Source: Agrocybe praecox (Eukaryota > Basidiomycota > Agaricomycetes > Agaricales > Agrocybaceae). Taken from it: a stretch of 64,000 nt of DNA. The notes under the pieces were generated by a model. It was not told the origin of the DNA. It was given only the letters and a program-made list of their open reading frames with translations, and did not search any database. Positions 1-11,394 of the stretch are shown piece by piece. The stretch spans positions 1,798,001-1,862,000 of the forward strand of contig OZ024840.1 in the NCBI GenBank assembly GCA_964017145.1, given 5' to 3'. How positions within the stretch are numbered: position 1 is the first letter of the stretch; every line of letters starts with the position of its first letter. Position numbers and translations under genes: made by a program.

Positions 1-2153
1 CAAGGTAGGCTTTGTTTCTTTTCATCGATTTATTTCGCTCATCGCGTCTCTCTAGACATCTATTATCGCTACCATCGGTAAATCTTATCTTTTCCAACAT
101 CAGCAGATTCTTATCTTCACTCTCTAGGCCCAAAAGTCAACACCGTTGAAAAATTGGCTGACCTGCGACGCGCTGGTGTCAATGTTGGTGTGTGCCTTGT
201 CATTTTTGATATTTCTCCACAGCTCATTACAGTGTCCCAGTTCGTATGAACTTCTCCCATGGCTCATATGAGTATCACCAAAGTGTCATCGACAACACCA
301 GAAAGATGGTCGCTGGTAAGTCTTCCGTGTAGCCATCCTTAAGTCGTGTATTTGACATCATCGATGCAATCAGATGATCCCAGTGGACGCCCAGTAGCTA
401 TTGCTTTGGATACTGTGAGTAATCGGATTGACTTCATTCTGGACTCTGTTTTAAACATAGATTTAAAAAAAGAAAGGACCTGAGATTCGCACGGGTTTGA
501 CCAGGGAGAACAAGGATGTACGTCACTTGCAACGTTCGATCGGAGATATTTCCGTTTCTCATATGTGGAAACACGCTCCTAATAGTGGCCAATCCCTGCT
601 GGACATGAATTCATCATTACCACTGACCCCAAGTTCAGCGAGCTTTGCGATGACCAAATCATGTGGGTTGACTATGTGAGTTTCTACTGGCTCAAGCATA
701 CACCAAGTTTGTTCATTTGTGTTTTAGACCAACCTTCCCAAAGTGACTGCCCCTGGAAAGCTCATCTACGTCGATGACGGTATCTTGTCGCTTTTGGTCC
801 TATCCATCGAAGGTGGCAACGTCCGAGTCCGTGCCGTTAACTCTGGAAACATCTCTTCTCGGAAAGGTGTCAACCTCCCCAAGACCGATGTCGATCTTCC
901 TGCTCTTTCTGAGAAGGACAAGAAGGATCTGCAATTCGGTGTCAAAAACGGTGTCGACATGATCTTCGCCTCGTTTATTCGTCGCGGCCAGGACGTCAAG
1001 GACATCCGTGCTGTTCTTGGCCCAGATGGTGCAAACATCAAAATTATCGTCAAGATTGAAAACGAACAGGGTGTCGCCAACTTCGATGAAATCTTGAAGG
1101 AGACCGATGGTGTCATGGTTGCTCGTGGAGATCTCGGTATCGAAATCCCTGCCAGTCAGGTGTTCCTTGCACAAAAGATGATGATTGCCAAGTGCAACAT
1201 CGTCGGAAAGCCAGTTATCGTTGCTACTCAAATGCTTGAGGTATGCCGTGATGTTCTTTCTATTTTACGAATCAAGTGACTGACCGGTCTTTCAAAATAG
1301 TCGATGACGGTAAATTTCTTCCGCCTTTCTGAAATATGAGCGTTGTGTTTATTTTGCATCTAGTACAACCCCAGACCCACTCGCGCTGAAGTTAGCGATG
1401 TCGCAAACGCCGTTCTCGACGGATCTGACTGCGTCATGTTGTCTGGAGAGACTGCGAAGGGAAATTATCCTATTCAATCCGGTATGTTCGTGTCAACCGA
1501 TAATCCTTGGCTTACTGACAAGGTATGTAGTTCTCATGATGGCGGAGACTTGCCTCTTGGCAGAGGCTGCGATCTGCTATCCTCCTCTGTTCGATGATAT
1601 CAGATCCATCCAACCTCGCCCTACCGAGACTGCTGAAACTGTGGCTATCGCTGCTGTTGCTGCTGCCTCTGAGCAAGGCGCAGGAGCTATTATTGTGCTG
1701 TCCACCAGTGGAAACACTGCACGCTTAATCTCCAAGTACAGGCCTGCTGTGCCCATTATCACCGGTATGTAATCGCCTTCTGTATGTCATAAACACCCAC
1801 TGAACACACCTGCAGTCACTCGTAACCAACAAACCTCAAGGCAAATCCATTTGCACCGTGGATGCTACCCCTTCTGGTACCCCGAACCGAGGGGCATTGA
1901 AACCCACCAATGGCAAACCGATGTAAGTGATACTTCTTCGAGGCAATCAATACCCGTCTAACGATTTTAGGTGGACAACCGTATCCGCTTTGGACTGCGC
2001 AATGCCCTTGGCTTGAACATCATCACACCAGGATCTACTATCGTTGCTGTTCAAGGATGGAAAGGAGGTCTCGGGCATACGAATACTCTTCGTGTCCTGT
2101 CTGTGCCTACCGATGCTGCTGACTTGGAGCTGCAGCCTTTGGGATCTTCTTAA
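1..2153 (+). CDS. PYK1: Pyruvate kinase (3' part, 5' end outside window)
   Basis: Catalyses the last step of glycolysis in the cytosol, phosphoenolpyruvate plus ADP to pyruvate plus ATP. The N-terminal residues lie upstream of the window; base 1 is the end of an exon with a donor at about 5. Exons then read 129-187, 241-315, 374-414, 473-517, 586-675, 728-1240, 1301-1309, 1364-1481, 1531-1764, 1816-1922 and 1971-2153. Family marks in order: RMNFSHGS (active-site Arg and Asn), KGPEIRTG, the catalytic lysine in IVKIEN, the metal-binding acid in [26 protein letters not shown], and a C-terminal regulatory domain ending LQPLGSS. Ten introns remain in the partial gene and one exon encodes only Ser-Met-Thr. 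The family assignment is certain. The symbol follows yeast usage. Confidence 0.97.
1301..1309 (+). other. 9-base microexon of pyruvate kinase
   Basis: Exon tcgatgacg encodes Ser-Met-Thr. The preceding exon ends TQMLE followed by gtatgc, the acceptor here is aaaatag, and a second donor gtaaat follows at once. The next acceptor, catctag, resumes with [10 protein letters not shown]. Pyruvate kinases have the continuous segment [15 protein letters not shown], so all nine bases are needed. Confidence 0.9.
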
Positions 2154-2435
2154 ATTGTGTAGATAAAATTGCATTTCGTTCATGTTTTCCGTAGTCCATT
2201 TGTAACAATCTAGAAGAATACACAAGAAATAATTTAGAGCTGTTTCAGAAGAGTGACTTACCGGGCAGATTACCAAAAGGAGGTAAAAGTGGATTTATGG
2301 ACTGAGAAATTTGGCAGGGACTGCTAGGGGTGCTTTTAACTTCTTGCTGGCGGCCAGACCACCCGAAAAAAGTTTCTTTGCCCTCCCTGTCCTTTCCAAC
2401 GTGGATCGTCACACTCACTGTCCTCTTTTGCCAAT

Positions 2436-4947
2436 ATGGCGACCTCTGCATACTTCCCCAAAACGCAGCGTCACAATGGAAAAAACAGAAGTCGTCTTTC
2501 CTTCAGTAATGCTCTCCCCGTATACTCCTCTACAAACTCGGCCGTCCAAGAAAAGTATGCTATTCGCGCGCAGCAGTCCCCGTGGTGGGTCTGTGTCTCA
2601 CTACGAATACCTGGTCTACCAAGTCGCACCCTCCGTCTCTACTTCATCAACCCTAAGCGGCTGCACCATTTCAGTACGACGCGCTTTGGGCGCAAAAGAG
2701 GCTCCGCAATGTTATGTATTCTAATTTCTTTACTCGTTTTCTTCACTTTCGCACTCGCAAAACGTTTTGGCACGCACGCCAAACGTTGGCCGGGCCCCTT
2801 TACTGGTGAGCCTTCAACTCTGGTGTTCAAGAGGGAGGACCTGCAGAGGATATGGAATTGGGAGATAAGAAGCGGGCATTTCCCCAGTCGTCAGAGAAGT
2901 ACGTGCCCGTCATACTATGATGCACTATGGGCTTATCATTGATATTCTATCTCAGTCCCCGAACAACTGCGGCTTAAGTCCATCCTAGATAACCCCGCTT
3001 TACCTCGTCGACAATCGCCTCAATCTTTGGAAGGACAATATGCCACGGAGACACGCGGTACTGGAGCGAAGAGAATATACCTGGATATTCAGAGCGCTCC
3101 CGAAAAAGCTGCATACCCTCCTAGACCCATTCCAGGAAGTGTTGCTGATTTAGATGTGGTAATGGCTCATTGTGATTTCTCCGAAAAGAAGGTATGTGCG
3201 CATTCTACGTGTATTCGACAAATAATCAAACGACTGAGTCTATCTTAGTATGTACGAGATTGTCTGGAAGTGTTGCGTGTTGGTGCTGGGCTTGACAACG
3301 GGAAGCGAGTACGGAGAGGCAGAATGGACGACTGGAAGTATATCTACATCGAACAACCCACCAATTCATCAGACGTTCTCGTAGCGCGAGGCCTGGAAGA
3401 AGAACAAAAGCCTACAACATCTATTAACTCTCGAATCGCGCTCTCTGACGACAATTCTGATCCAGATAGTGGATTAACAAAGAGACGAGGCGTCGAATGG
3501 GAATCACCGCCACTTCAACTACCAGAAACGATACAATACCAATCCGCTTCCCTTTCTCCTTCACAATGCGATCTCGAAAACCCTCGAATCTTTCATATGT
3601 TCTGGACAGGACCATTTACAGACAAGCCCTATCTCGCCATTCTATCTTTTCTTTTCACGCAAAATGTTGGGTTGGACGTAAAAGAATATCCAGGAGACGG
3701 GGTGTGCAGGCCGCAATTTTGGCTCTGGATTAATCCCGGCCCTGCTGCAGCCGTCCCGAACCCCAATGCTCTCGATGACATGTATGCTCAATTAAAGACA
3801 AGTCCTTGGGCTTCTCCTTTCCTTCATCCCCGGTTCAAGGAAATTATCCACTTTAAGATGTGGAATACCACCGAACAATTGGACGGTGTACCTGAACTCA
3901 AAGACGAATGGCGATCCCGAGATCTTTTCAATTCCGGCGGCTATGTTATTCCTGTACCAGCTAAAATTAAAGAGAGTCAGGCAGACAATCACGACAACGC
4001 CACAGACCATCTCTCAACAGTCACGAAAGACAATGACATGATCAATCGCGCAGGCTCGAAGTCTCCTTCAAGTTACGATCGTTTGTCGGTTATTCTCTCG
4101 GATATGGCACGATTTATTCTTTGCCATCGCTTCGGAGGGATCTATCTCGATGCAGATACCATTTTCTTACGAGACTGGGAGGAACTCTGGGGCTGGAAAG
4201 GTGCCTTTGCGTATCGTTGGTCACGTCTGGAAAAATACAACACTGCCGTTCTGCATCTAAACAAAAATTCTGCACTCGGCAAATTCCTATTCAGGACTGC
4301 TCTAAAAAATAATTTGGACTTCCATCCTATGACAGTTTCGCGCTATACTAAGGAGGCCCATCTCGAAGGACTATTATTACGATTGCCTGATGCGCTGTTT
4401 GATTCGGCGTGGCTAATCATAGAAAACCATCAACATATGCGACCACCTCAGCCATTTTTCACTGAGTATGTGATATTTTTTATCCTGGTATCTTGTTCCA
4501 TTCTGACTATATCACAAATGATAGCTTTGAACAGTTCTTCGATACACCTTCGACTGACAGTGCCGCACCTCAGGCGCTAGGTTTCGAAGGCTTCTTCAGA
4601 GGAGCCTATTCCTACCACTTCCATAACTTCTGGTACGTCTATCATATTCTAAGTGACTTTAACTCCATACTAAAGTCACTTTTATGAATAGGTGGAAACC
4701 GTCTGACCCAGCCCGGAATTGGCCTGACCTTGGTCCTAGTTTCATCGAAGGCGAACGTAGAGCAAGAGCTTCTCTCCGTCGGAACAAAGCGTCCACGAAA
4801 GGCGTCGACGACACGGATGTTTTAGAAGAGGACACAATAGAGAACGACCGACGGGATTTGGACTGGGCGACCGTGCTGAAACGTACTTTCGAATCATACA
4901 TCCGAGGCGAACGACCAAACATGTACGGAGAGATGCTTCGGTGGTGA
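2436..4947 (+). CDS. DXD-motif glycosyltransferase, type II membrane protein
   Basis: Predicted Golgi glycosyltransferase of the sugar-binding DXD class (GT32/Och1-like fold), transferring a nucleotide-sugar to a glycan. Exons 2436-2898, 2956-3191, 3249-4465, 4525-4632 and 4692-4947 sum to 2,280 bases, 759 residues plus stop. A single hydrophobic segment near residues 90-105 (MLCILISLLVFFTFAL) follows a basic stretch, which fits a signal anchor. Downstream are the entry motif IFHMFWTGPF and the key motif FGGIYLDADTIFLRDW, where DAD is the metal-binding DXD. A later YSYHFHNFWW segment is usual for these proteins. The middle of about 100 residues is hydrophilic and probably a loop. The exact sugar and acceptor cannot be told. 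The start ATG opens the first exon that leads into the anchor. Confidence 0.85.
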
Positions 4948-6128
4948 TCCATTCCGGGACATGGTAGACAAATGTCACACTCGAACTGAAAACTATAGCG
5001 GAAAGAGGTGCTCGGACGCATATTTACCGGTAATATCATCAAGGTTCTATTGACTAATGGAGAGGGGGAAGGAGGGGAAATGATAGTGGGTATGTATAAA
5101 GACAACAAACGGACTTATATAACACTTGTTCTTTGCCGCCCATTGAAGGGCTTCGAGGGCTTGTTATGTTATGGCATGACTATTTTATGACCATCTCCAC
5201 CGCCAACACGCTTTTCTAGTTTGATTTAGAAGGATCCTTTCGTTATAGTAGTAATCCCTAGATCACATTTACACATATATTCTTCTTTTGTTCAAGGACT
5301 CTTTTTTCCCGCATACACTACATGTTATTTTTACACACTTCTTTTTTTTTCGAGTAGTCCTCTGCACCCCATTCCATTCATCTTTTCATCTGCATCACTT
5401 TTTCCAAGTTGCATATCCTACTACTCGCTTTCCGCAGACGTCGTTCGCTGTACTATTATAATACGAAAATGCTTTTTTGACCTCCGTCGACTCCGGCGCA
5501 CTTACTAGCTGTGATGTACATATATTTATACAATGTAAATTTTCATTTGAATCATAGAAGTTGATAAGGATAGCCTTCTATGGCCCTCGTTACCGAGATA
5601 CAGGTCTCCACAGCTGTCGACTCCGTGGCCGAGTTTACCTTTAGCGCTCCTTTAGCGCTGTAACAAATATGCGCCGGCGCCGAAAAAACTATCGTACATA
5701 CACAGGCAAATTGATTTTTTTTTATGAGGAGTAATTAAGGTTTTATCCAGTGGATAAGTTATAGCGCCGTTAACTTTTTGTTCAAACTTCAAACTCGCAA
5801 ATTTCGTTCGCGACTGTCAAAATAGGGTTGATTTTTTCGGACGCCTTGCAAACTGTGTTAGGATCATTGAAGGACTTACTTTGAAATTATTTACAGCGGC
5901 AACTTCTTGTGCAACGGACAACTGTACAGACCGGTTCTGTGATTCTCTCGGGTGCGTTTACTTTCGTTCATTTACTGCCAACGGAGATTGATATTTTTGT
6001 AGGCCAAGCTCGTGAACGGTTGACCCCTGATAATCGTGCGAATCTGAATCCATACGGTCTACTGTAGTGCTTTTCGCAATCTCTGGACCATACTCCCAAG
6101 TCTTAGAACCGAAGGACACATTGAAAAA
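4948..6128 (+). other. Intergenic region, no gene seen
   Basis: 3' region of the glycosyltransferase and 5' region of the NACHT gene. It is AT-rich with poly-T runs around 5341-5350 and 5710-5720. It holds a perfect tandem 11-base repeat (cctttagcgct twice, 5638-5659) and the palindrome gcgccggcgc at 5671-5680. Open frames here are short and look like chance. Confidence 0.6.
5638..5659. repeat. Perfect 2 x 11 bp tandem repeat
   Basis: cctttagcgct occurs twice head to tail, about 470 bases upstream of the NACHT start, followed 12 bases later by the palindrome gcgccggcgc. It could be a regulatory element or chance. Confidence 0.7.
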
Positions 6129-9100
6129 ATGACAGATTTCCGAGGACAAGCAATGTTTGCCCCAGGGAGCAACCTTTTAGTTACTGGTGGGACCTTTGTT
6201 GTCAATGAAAGTCCTGGATTGATCGAGTCAGGCAAGTAGTTTCCACTCTGTGTTGGAGTGGAGTATAACAACTCTTTTTCTTCGATTTTCAACAGGGTTA
6301 TCAAGCTTAAGTCGATCAATAGCTCATTCAGCAATGTATGATTCCGCAGAACGATATTCTCAAGGCATGTGTCATCCAGGGACACGCGAGAAGATTTTAC
6401 AGCAAGTCATAGAATGGATCAACGACCCGAATCCACCAACAAATGTCCTATGGCTTTATGGACCTGCTGGTGCAGGAAAGTCAGCTATTATGCAGACTAT
6501 TGCGGAGCTTCTGCGACAACTGCACCGCGAACGATACGCGGGGTCGTTTTTCTTTCTAAAGGGAGACGAGAAACGTGGTTTTGCTAAATTTCTGTTCTCG
6601 ACTTTGGCATATCAGATTGCGGTCAACATCCCTGGTATGAGGCCCCTGGTGGACAAAGCAATGACCGACGACGTCACATTACCATCCAAAACTATATCCA
6701 CTCAGCTACGTTCACTCATAGTTGAACCTTTACTTCATCTACCCTCCCTTCCAACGCATACTCCCACAGTCATCATCGACGGCCTTGACGAATGCGAAAC
6801 CTCGATAGTTCAGCGTGATATTCTTTCTCTCATCGGAAACTCGATGAAACTGTCCAACTTGCCGTTCCGAATTCTCATCGCGAGTCGCCCTGAATTCTGG
6901 ATTCGTGATTCCTTTGATCGTGCCCCTCTTTTGGAGTTCACAAAACGGTTGGATCTCAGCGAGTCTCGCAATGCCTCGAATGATATCAGAAATTATCTGC
7001 GCCATGGCTTCGCAAAAATCTATGACGAAAATCAAGATATCATGCAAGGTCTTCCTCGTCCATGGCCTCCACGTCATATTTTAGAATACTTTGTGCACAA
7101 CTCCTCTGGCCAATTTATCTATGCGGCCACTGTTCTCAAATTTGTTGGAAATTATTCCGATTTCTCTGATCCAGTTCAACAATTGGAGATAATTTCCCAA
7201 CCTGGACCTTCACGTTCAGAAGCGTTTTCTGACCTCGATAGATTATACACCATGATTCTGTCATTATATCCACGTCGCGAAATGCTGCTCCGTGTTCTGA
7301 GCGGTATACTCGTCTACGCAAACGCCAAAGTTATAGAAGAGCTCTTCGACGTTCCTGCAACTGAAATCAAGATAGTTTTACGAGCGATTGCCTCTCTGGT
7401 CAATTTAAAAACTCCAGCGGAAAGGGATCCCGATATTGCTGAATATTTTGGGCCATACGAAATCGAAATATCATTCTCGCACCTGTCATTTAAAGACTTT
7501 CTTGAAGACCCCAGCCGGTCTAGAGAATTTTCTGTAGATCTCAAGAAAGTTCACAAGCGTGTATATGATTTCTACCTCGATCTTCTTCTCAAAAGCTTGG
7601 ATATCGCTCAACAGCATACAAAGTAAGTCCTTGCAATATTTAATGGCTTTTTTGACTTTGAGTAAGGCTGATCACTTTTCCAGCGATCACATCTTGAATT
7701 TGAGTCTTAAAACCTGGTCCTTCTTTGTGAAATGGACAAATGCTCAGGATGCTAATTTCGCACCCCAGTTCGTCATAGACTTAAAAAAAGGAATCGATAG
7801 TTTTCGTATGAGAGGACTTCATGTCTCCTTCCATCATGCATATGTACTTCAACATTTAGACAGTGCTGTATTGTCCTTACGGAGTACCCCTATACGGCGC
7901 CTGAACGTGAGTTCTGCATATTCCCCAACTCGATTTGTACTAACCTTGTCAACTTTCTTTCTTATAAAAACAGCTGAAAGATCGAATTATACCCATCGAT
8001 GATTTACGCCACGCCATTGGGGAACTTTCTTTTGAATGCCTCTCCGTCCTCCCCGTCCATGTGTTTCTGCAACGTCCAGGACTTTGCAAGTTCATATTCG
8101 ACGGAAATTCACGCTTGAGCAAATTCAGAGACGACTTTTTCCAAGGCCAAACAGCATCCGCAGCTCAATTTGTAGATGAATATCAGTTCTTTATACGCAC
8201 GCATCGCGAAGTATCATCTTCGTACGAAGGCATATTACACTGTCAAACTACAATTCATATCACAGAAGGGCTCTTTCCGTATCTCTTGGACGAGACAAAA
8301 AGTGGACCTCTGCATCTGCGTTTTTGCGACGCTTGTCTGAGTACTTGTCGAAGCATGTTGATAAACTTTGCTCAGAAAGCACTAGCTCAAGATCGTTCTA
8401 CGATGCGGTCTGATTCTGTGACCGAGGAAATGGCTGTGTATGAGGAGTTGGTTTTACCGATGGAGGCCGAAGCGCTGAGCTTACACTCGGGTGCCATAGT
8501 AGAATCTGACGATAACGAATATTACATCTACCAATCGGACTCTTCAGATGACATCTCGTCAGCCTCTGCAGGGTCGATTTCTGAATTATGGAAAAAGGAC
8601 AAGTTAGTTTTTTTAAACGCCTGCGTGCTATATGCCACAGTTCGTGATTACGCTCAATGTCAACTATAGAGACTTTCTTCACATGACGCTCGAAATCTCT
8701 GATATCAAATACAACCAGGATCCAATGAACCTCCAAAGTGTATTATCTTTTATCGATGCTCTCCACAATGTCGATTGGACTGTGCCAAACCTTGAGATAT
8801 GTCAGGTACTTGTCGAGTGGATACATCGACAATTGGTGAGTAACATTTTGAATTTTCGATCGAGAATACTTCTTGAAATAGCGGCGTGTCTCAGAGCAAC
8901 AAGGACTTGGCTTCAATTCTCTCGGTGTCAGTTGAATCATTGCAGGCGGAAACTCAATTATTGGAATGTCTGGTGTGGATCTACGAAATTCACTTAGTTC
9001 CGGCAATTTCTACTTGCTACTATCCATATATCCTGAGCTCCGACGAGGAGCATCTTGCTTATATCCTTTCACTACCCTACCAACAGCTTGAACCCCTCGA

Positions 9101-9691
9101 GTCCAATAATAAAATTCCTCCATATGGGATTCATGCTCGATATCATCGACAATACCGCTCCATATTCAATGACCACACGAAAAGATTTCATTTTGCTTTA
9201 ATCAAAATGTTGTCTCAATCTCGCTACAGTCTTCCTAATGGCATGGAAAAAATACTTTCAACTTGTATATTGGAATCTCTTCTGCAAGACCTGTCAGCCG
9301 AGGTTTACCACACCAACACCAAATACAGGATTTATTTGGATGCTCTCTCTCCCTATTTGAAAAAATTATTTGTTCAGGCAAACCGTAGCCTTAAAATATT
9401 TGCCTGCCTGAAAACTCTCCATTACCTCAATACGGTTATAGGGAAGAAACTGCCGGTACTTTCGCAGTTTGATAGTGATATTGTCTATTATCTCAAGGTA
9501 TTTTTTCCTATGATAGTGTGGCTAGTATAGTTTCTGACTTGTACCGCTAGAAACATGAATTTGACGAGGAAAATGTACTCAAGACCTGGTTAGAAGGTAA
9601 TTTACGCCATCCGAACGATTTGTATTCCTTTGCTCCAATAACGAACCTTATAGGATACACTGCACTAACGGCGGAAGGCGACGAGGATTAA
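6129..9691 (+). CDS. NACHT-domain STAND NTPase (NLR-like)
   Basis: Putative signal-transduction ATPase of the NLR type; relatives are implicated in fungal non-self recognition and regulated cell death. Exons 6129-6231, 6296-7622, 7684-7906, 7974-8602, 8670-8835, 8895-9497, 9551-9596 and 9654-9691 sum to 3,135 bases, 1,044 residues. Residues 1-35 hold a glycine-rich element (GSNLLVTGGTFVV) on its own exon. Then come CHPGTREKIL and Walker A GPAGAGKSA near residue 85, Walker B VIIDGLDECE near residue 190, and the sensor-like LIASRPEFWI near residue 225. The rest, about 700 residues, is predicted helical without WD40, ankyrin or TPR repeats, interrupted near residue 750 by an acidic/serine-rich patch. 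The first intron uses a GC donor (g|gcaagt), required to keep frame. The effector function is unknown. Confidence 0.88.
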
Positions 9692-10005
9692 GGAGCACGA
9701 GCTTGTTGTCAAATCTTACGAGTGCAACCCGTTGTCGGCGTCCTGTTCACTGTGCTCCCCGTTTGGACTTCTGGGATCAAGTTGCTCGCATGGTCGGCCT
9801 CATGATCATTGATCATCGTCATCTCGCAACCCTCAAAAAAATTTACATCCTAATGTATTTTACATTGTGATCACGATTCCATAATCCAAAAAAAGACAGC
9901 ACTGGACATACTAATCTACATAAATAAGGCTTTTAGATTGACCTCTTTTATATACTACGCCTAACTTTGATCCCTTCCATTGGTGCTGAGCGCTGAGATT
10001 TATAT
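9692..10005. other. Convergent 3' intergenic region
   Basis: Lies between the ends of the NACHT gene (plus) and the epimerase gene (minus). I see no coding frame or RNA gene. It should contain the two opposed polyadenylation regions. Confidence 0.6.
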
Positions 10006-11145
10006 TTACGACGATTGGGCCTTTGCTTGGGCAGTGTTGACTGCGTCTTTGAGCTGCTGGATGACGGCTCCGGGGCTGTCTGCTCCGAAAATTGCGGTTC
10101 CAGCTACGATGACGTTGCTTCCTGCAAATGCAAACCGGAGATAATTGATTAGATGTAAATCCATCGGAGACGGAAGTGGGGGGATCAGTAGGCAGTGACA
10201 CTGACCGGCCTCAGCGCAAACGTCAATAGTTTTCGGGCCTACGCCTCCGTCGACTTCGATATCTTTTTGAGGGAAGCGAGCTCGCAGCTCAGCTACTTTT
10301 GGCACACATCGATCTATGAATTTCTGGCCCCCGCGTCCTATTTTTGTTAGCGAGAGTCGAAAGATTGGTGATGGTGCATTTTAGATGGATAAGTAGTTAC
10401 CTGGATACACTGTCATGACGAGCAGCATGTCTGCAGCATTGGCGACTTCATCTGAGATTGCGGTTGAAGGTGTATCAGGAGAGATTGCGACGCCAGCTCG
10501 CATATTTCGTTTGTGAATTTTGTCGATCAAGGAAAGCGGGTCATCTAGCCAAACAAAAAATAAATAAGGCTTTGGAAGAAAATGATATGGTCGAAAGTAT
10601 ACCTGTAGCTTCGAGATGGAAACAATACATTGCACCTCCTGCACCCGCAATGTCGTCGACCCACTAGAGATCAATTTGGCATGTGTAAATAGGAGAAAGT
10701 TGCAGAAAGCACAATCAATGAACCTTTTCGGGTTCGGATACCATCATGTGGCAGTCCATGAAGATGTCTGGGATGTTCTTGTGCACGCACGAGAGAATGG
10801 GGGCTCCTGGGAACGAGACAAATGGACGCGTTAACTGGAAAGAAAGAGGAGAGTGTTTGAGATGCTAACCCATTGTAATATTAGGAACAAAGTGGCTATC
10901 GGTGATTGATCAGACGGTTATCGAGTGATTGGGTGATATTTTGAAGCAAAAAAAAAGGTAATCACCCATCCATTACATCTGATAAGCTCATAGTTGAGAA
11001 TATTGTTGAACAGAGACGAGAAAAAAACATGAGACTTGCCCATATGAAGCCACTCTGCGCCATTGATGATCATGCGCTTGCATTCAGCAGTAAGCTGACC
11101 AAAGTCTGATGCGAGGACAGAAGGAGAGATGATGGCGCGAGGCAT
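10006..11145 (-). CDS. RPE1: Ribulose-phosphate 3-epimerase
   Basis: Interconverts D-ribulose 5-phosphate and D-xylulose 5-phosphate in the cytosolic pentose phosphate pathway. Eight exons on the minus strand (11145-11040, 10978-10966, 10895-10870, 10806-10724, 10663-10603, 10544-10401, 10337-10206, 10121-10006) sum to 681 bases, 226 residues, the usual family length. Motifs in order: ISPSVLASDF, then WLHM + DVMDG + HFVPNITMG rebuilt across two introns (metal ligands His and Asp), DCHMMV, VYPGRGGQKF, the second catalytic Asp in IEVDGGVGPKT, and AGTAIFGA. The second exon is only 13 bases and carries DVMDG. The intron before it starts with GC (atgg|gcaagt). Skipping the microexon would remove the catalytic aspartate, so correct splicing is essential. 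The start gives MPRAIISPSV, as in homologues. Confidence 0.97.
10966..10978 (-). other. 13-base microexon of the epimerase, catalytic motif
   Basis: On the minus strand atgtaatggatgg is bounded by cag upstream and gtgatt downstream. With one base from exon 1 and one from exon 3 it encodes Asp-Val-Met-Asp-Gly, the family signature with the catalytic aspartate. Confidence 0.93.
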
Positions 11146-11329
11146 GGTGTTAGTAAATTAGCAAGTTAGTAGTTTGTGAGAACGGAAATGTCTTCCACAA
11201 ACGGAGAACATATTCAATCGGTCATCGGTGTGACATAACCGATCATCAATGACGTAATTCCTGCTCAGATGTCACTTTCATTACTGCGCTACGCTATGCT
11301 ACACTGCCTTGCAACCGTCCCGACAGACA

Positions 11330-11337
11330 TATAAAAA
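11330..11337 (+). promoter_or_regulatory. TATA box of the first GPI-protein gene
   Basis: tataaaaa, 65 bases before the ATG at 11395. It is followed by a pyrimidine-rich tract (11351-11389, mostly c and t), a combination common in strongly expressed fungal genes. It lies in the 249-base divergent region shared with the epimerase gene. Confidence 0.65.
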
Positions 11338-11394
11338 GCTCGCACAATGTTTTCCCGTCCTTCATTCCTCCGTTCTTTCTTCCTTTCTTGAAAA

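Noticed and set aside
10896..11039. Epimerase seemingly lacking its catalytic DVMDG motif
   Set aside because: The motif was found on the 13-base microexon at 10966-10978.
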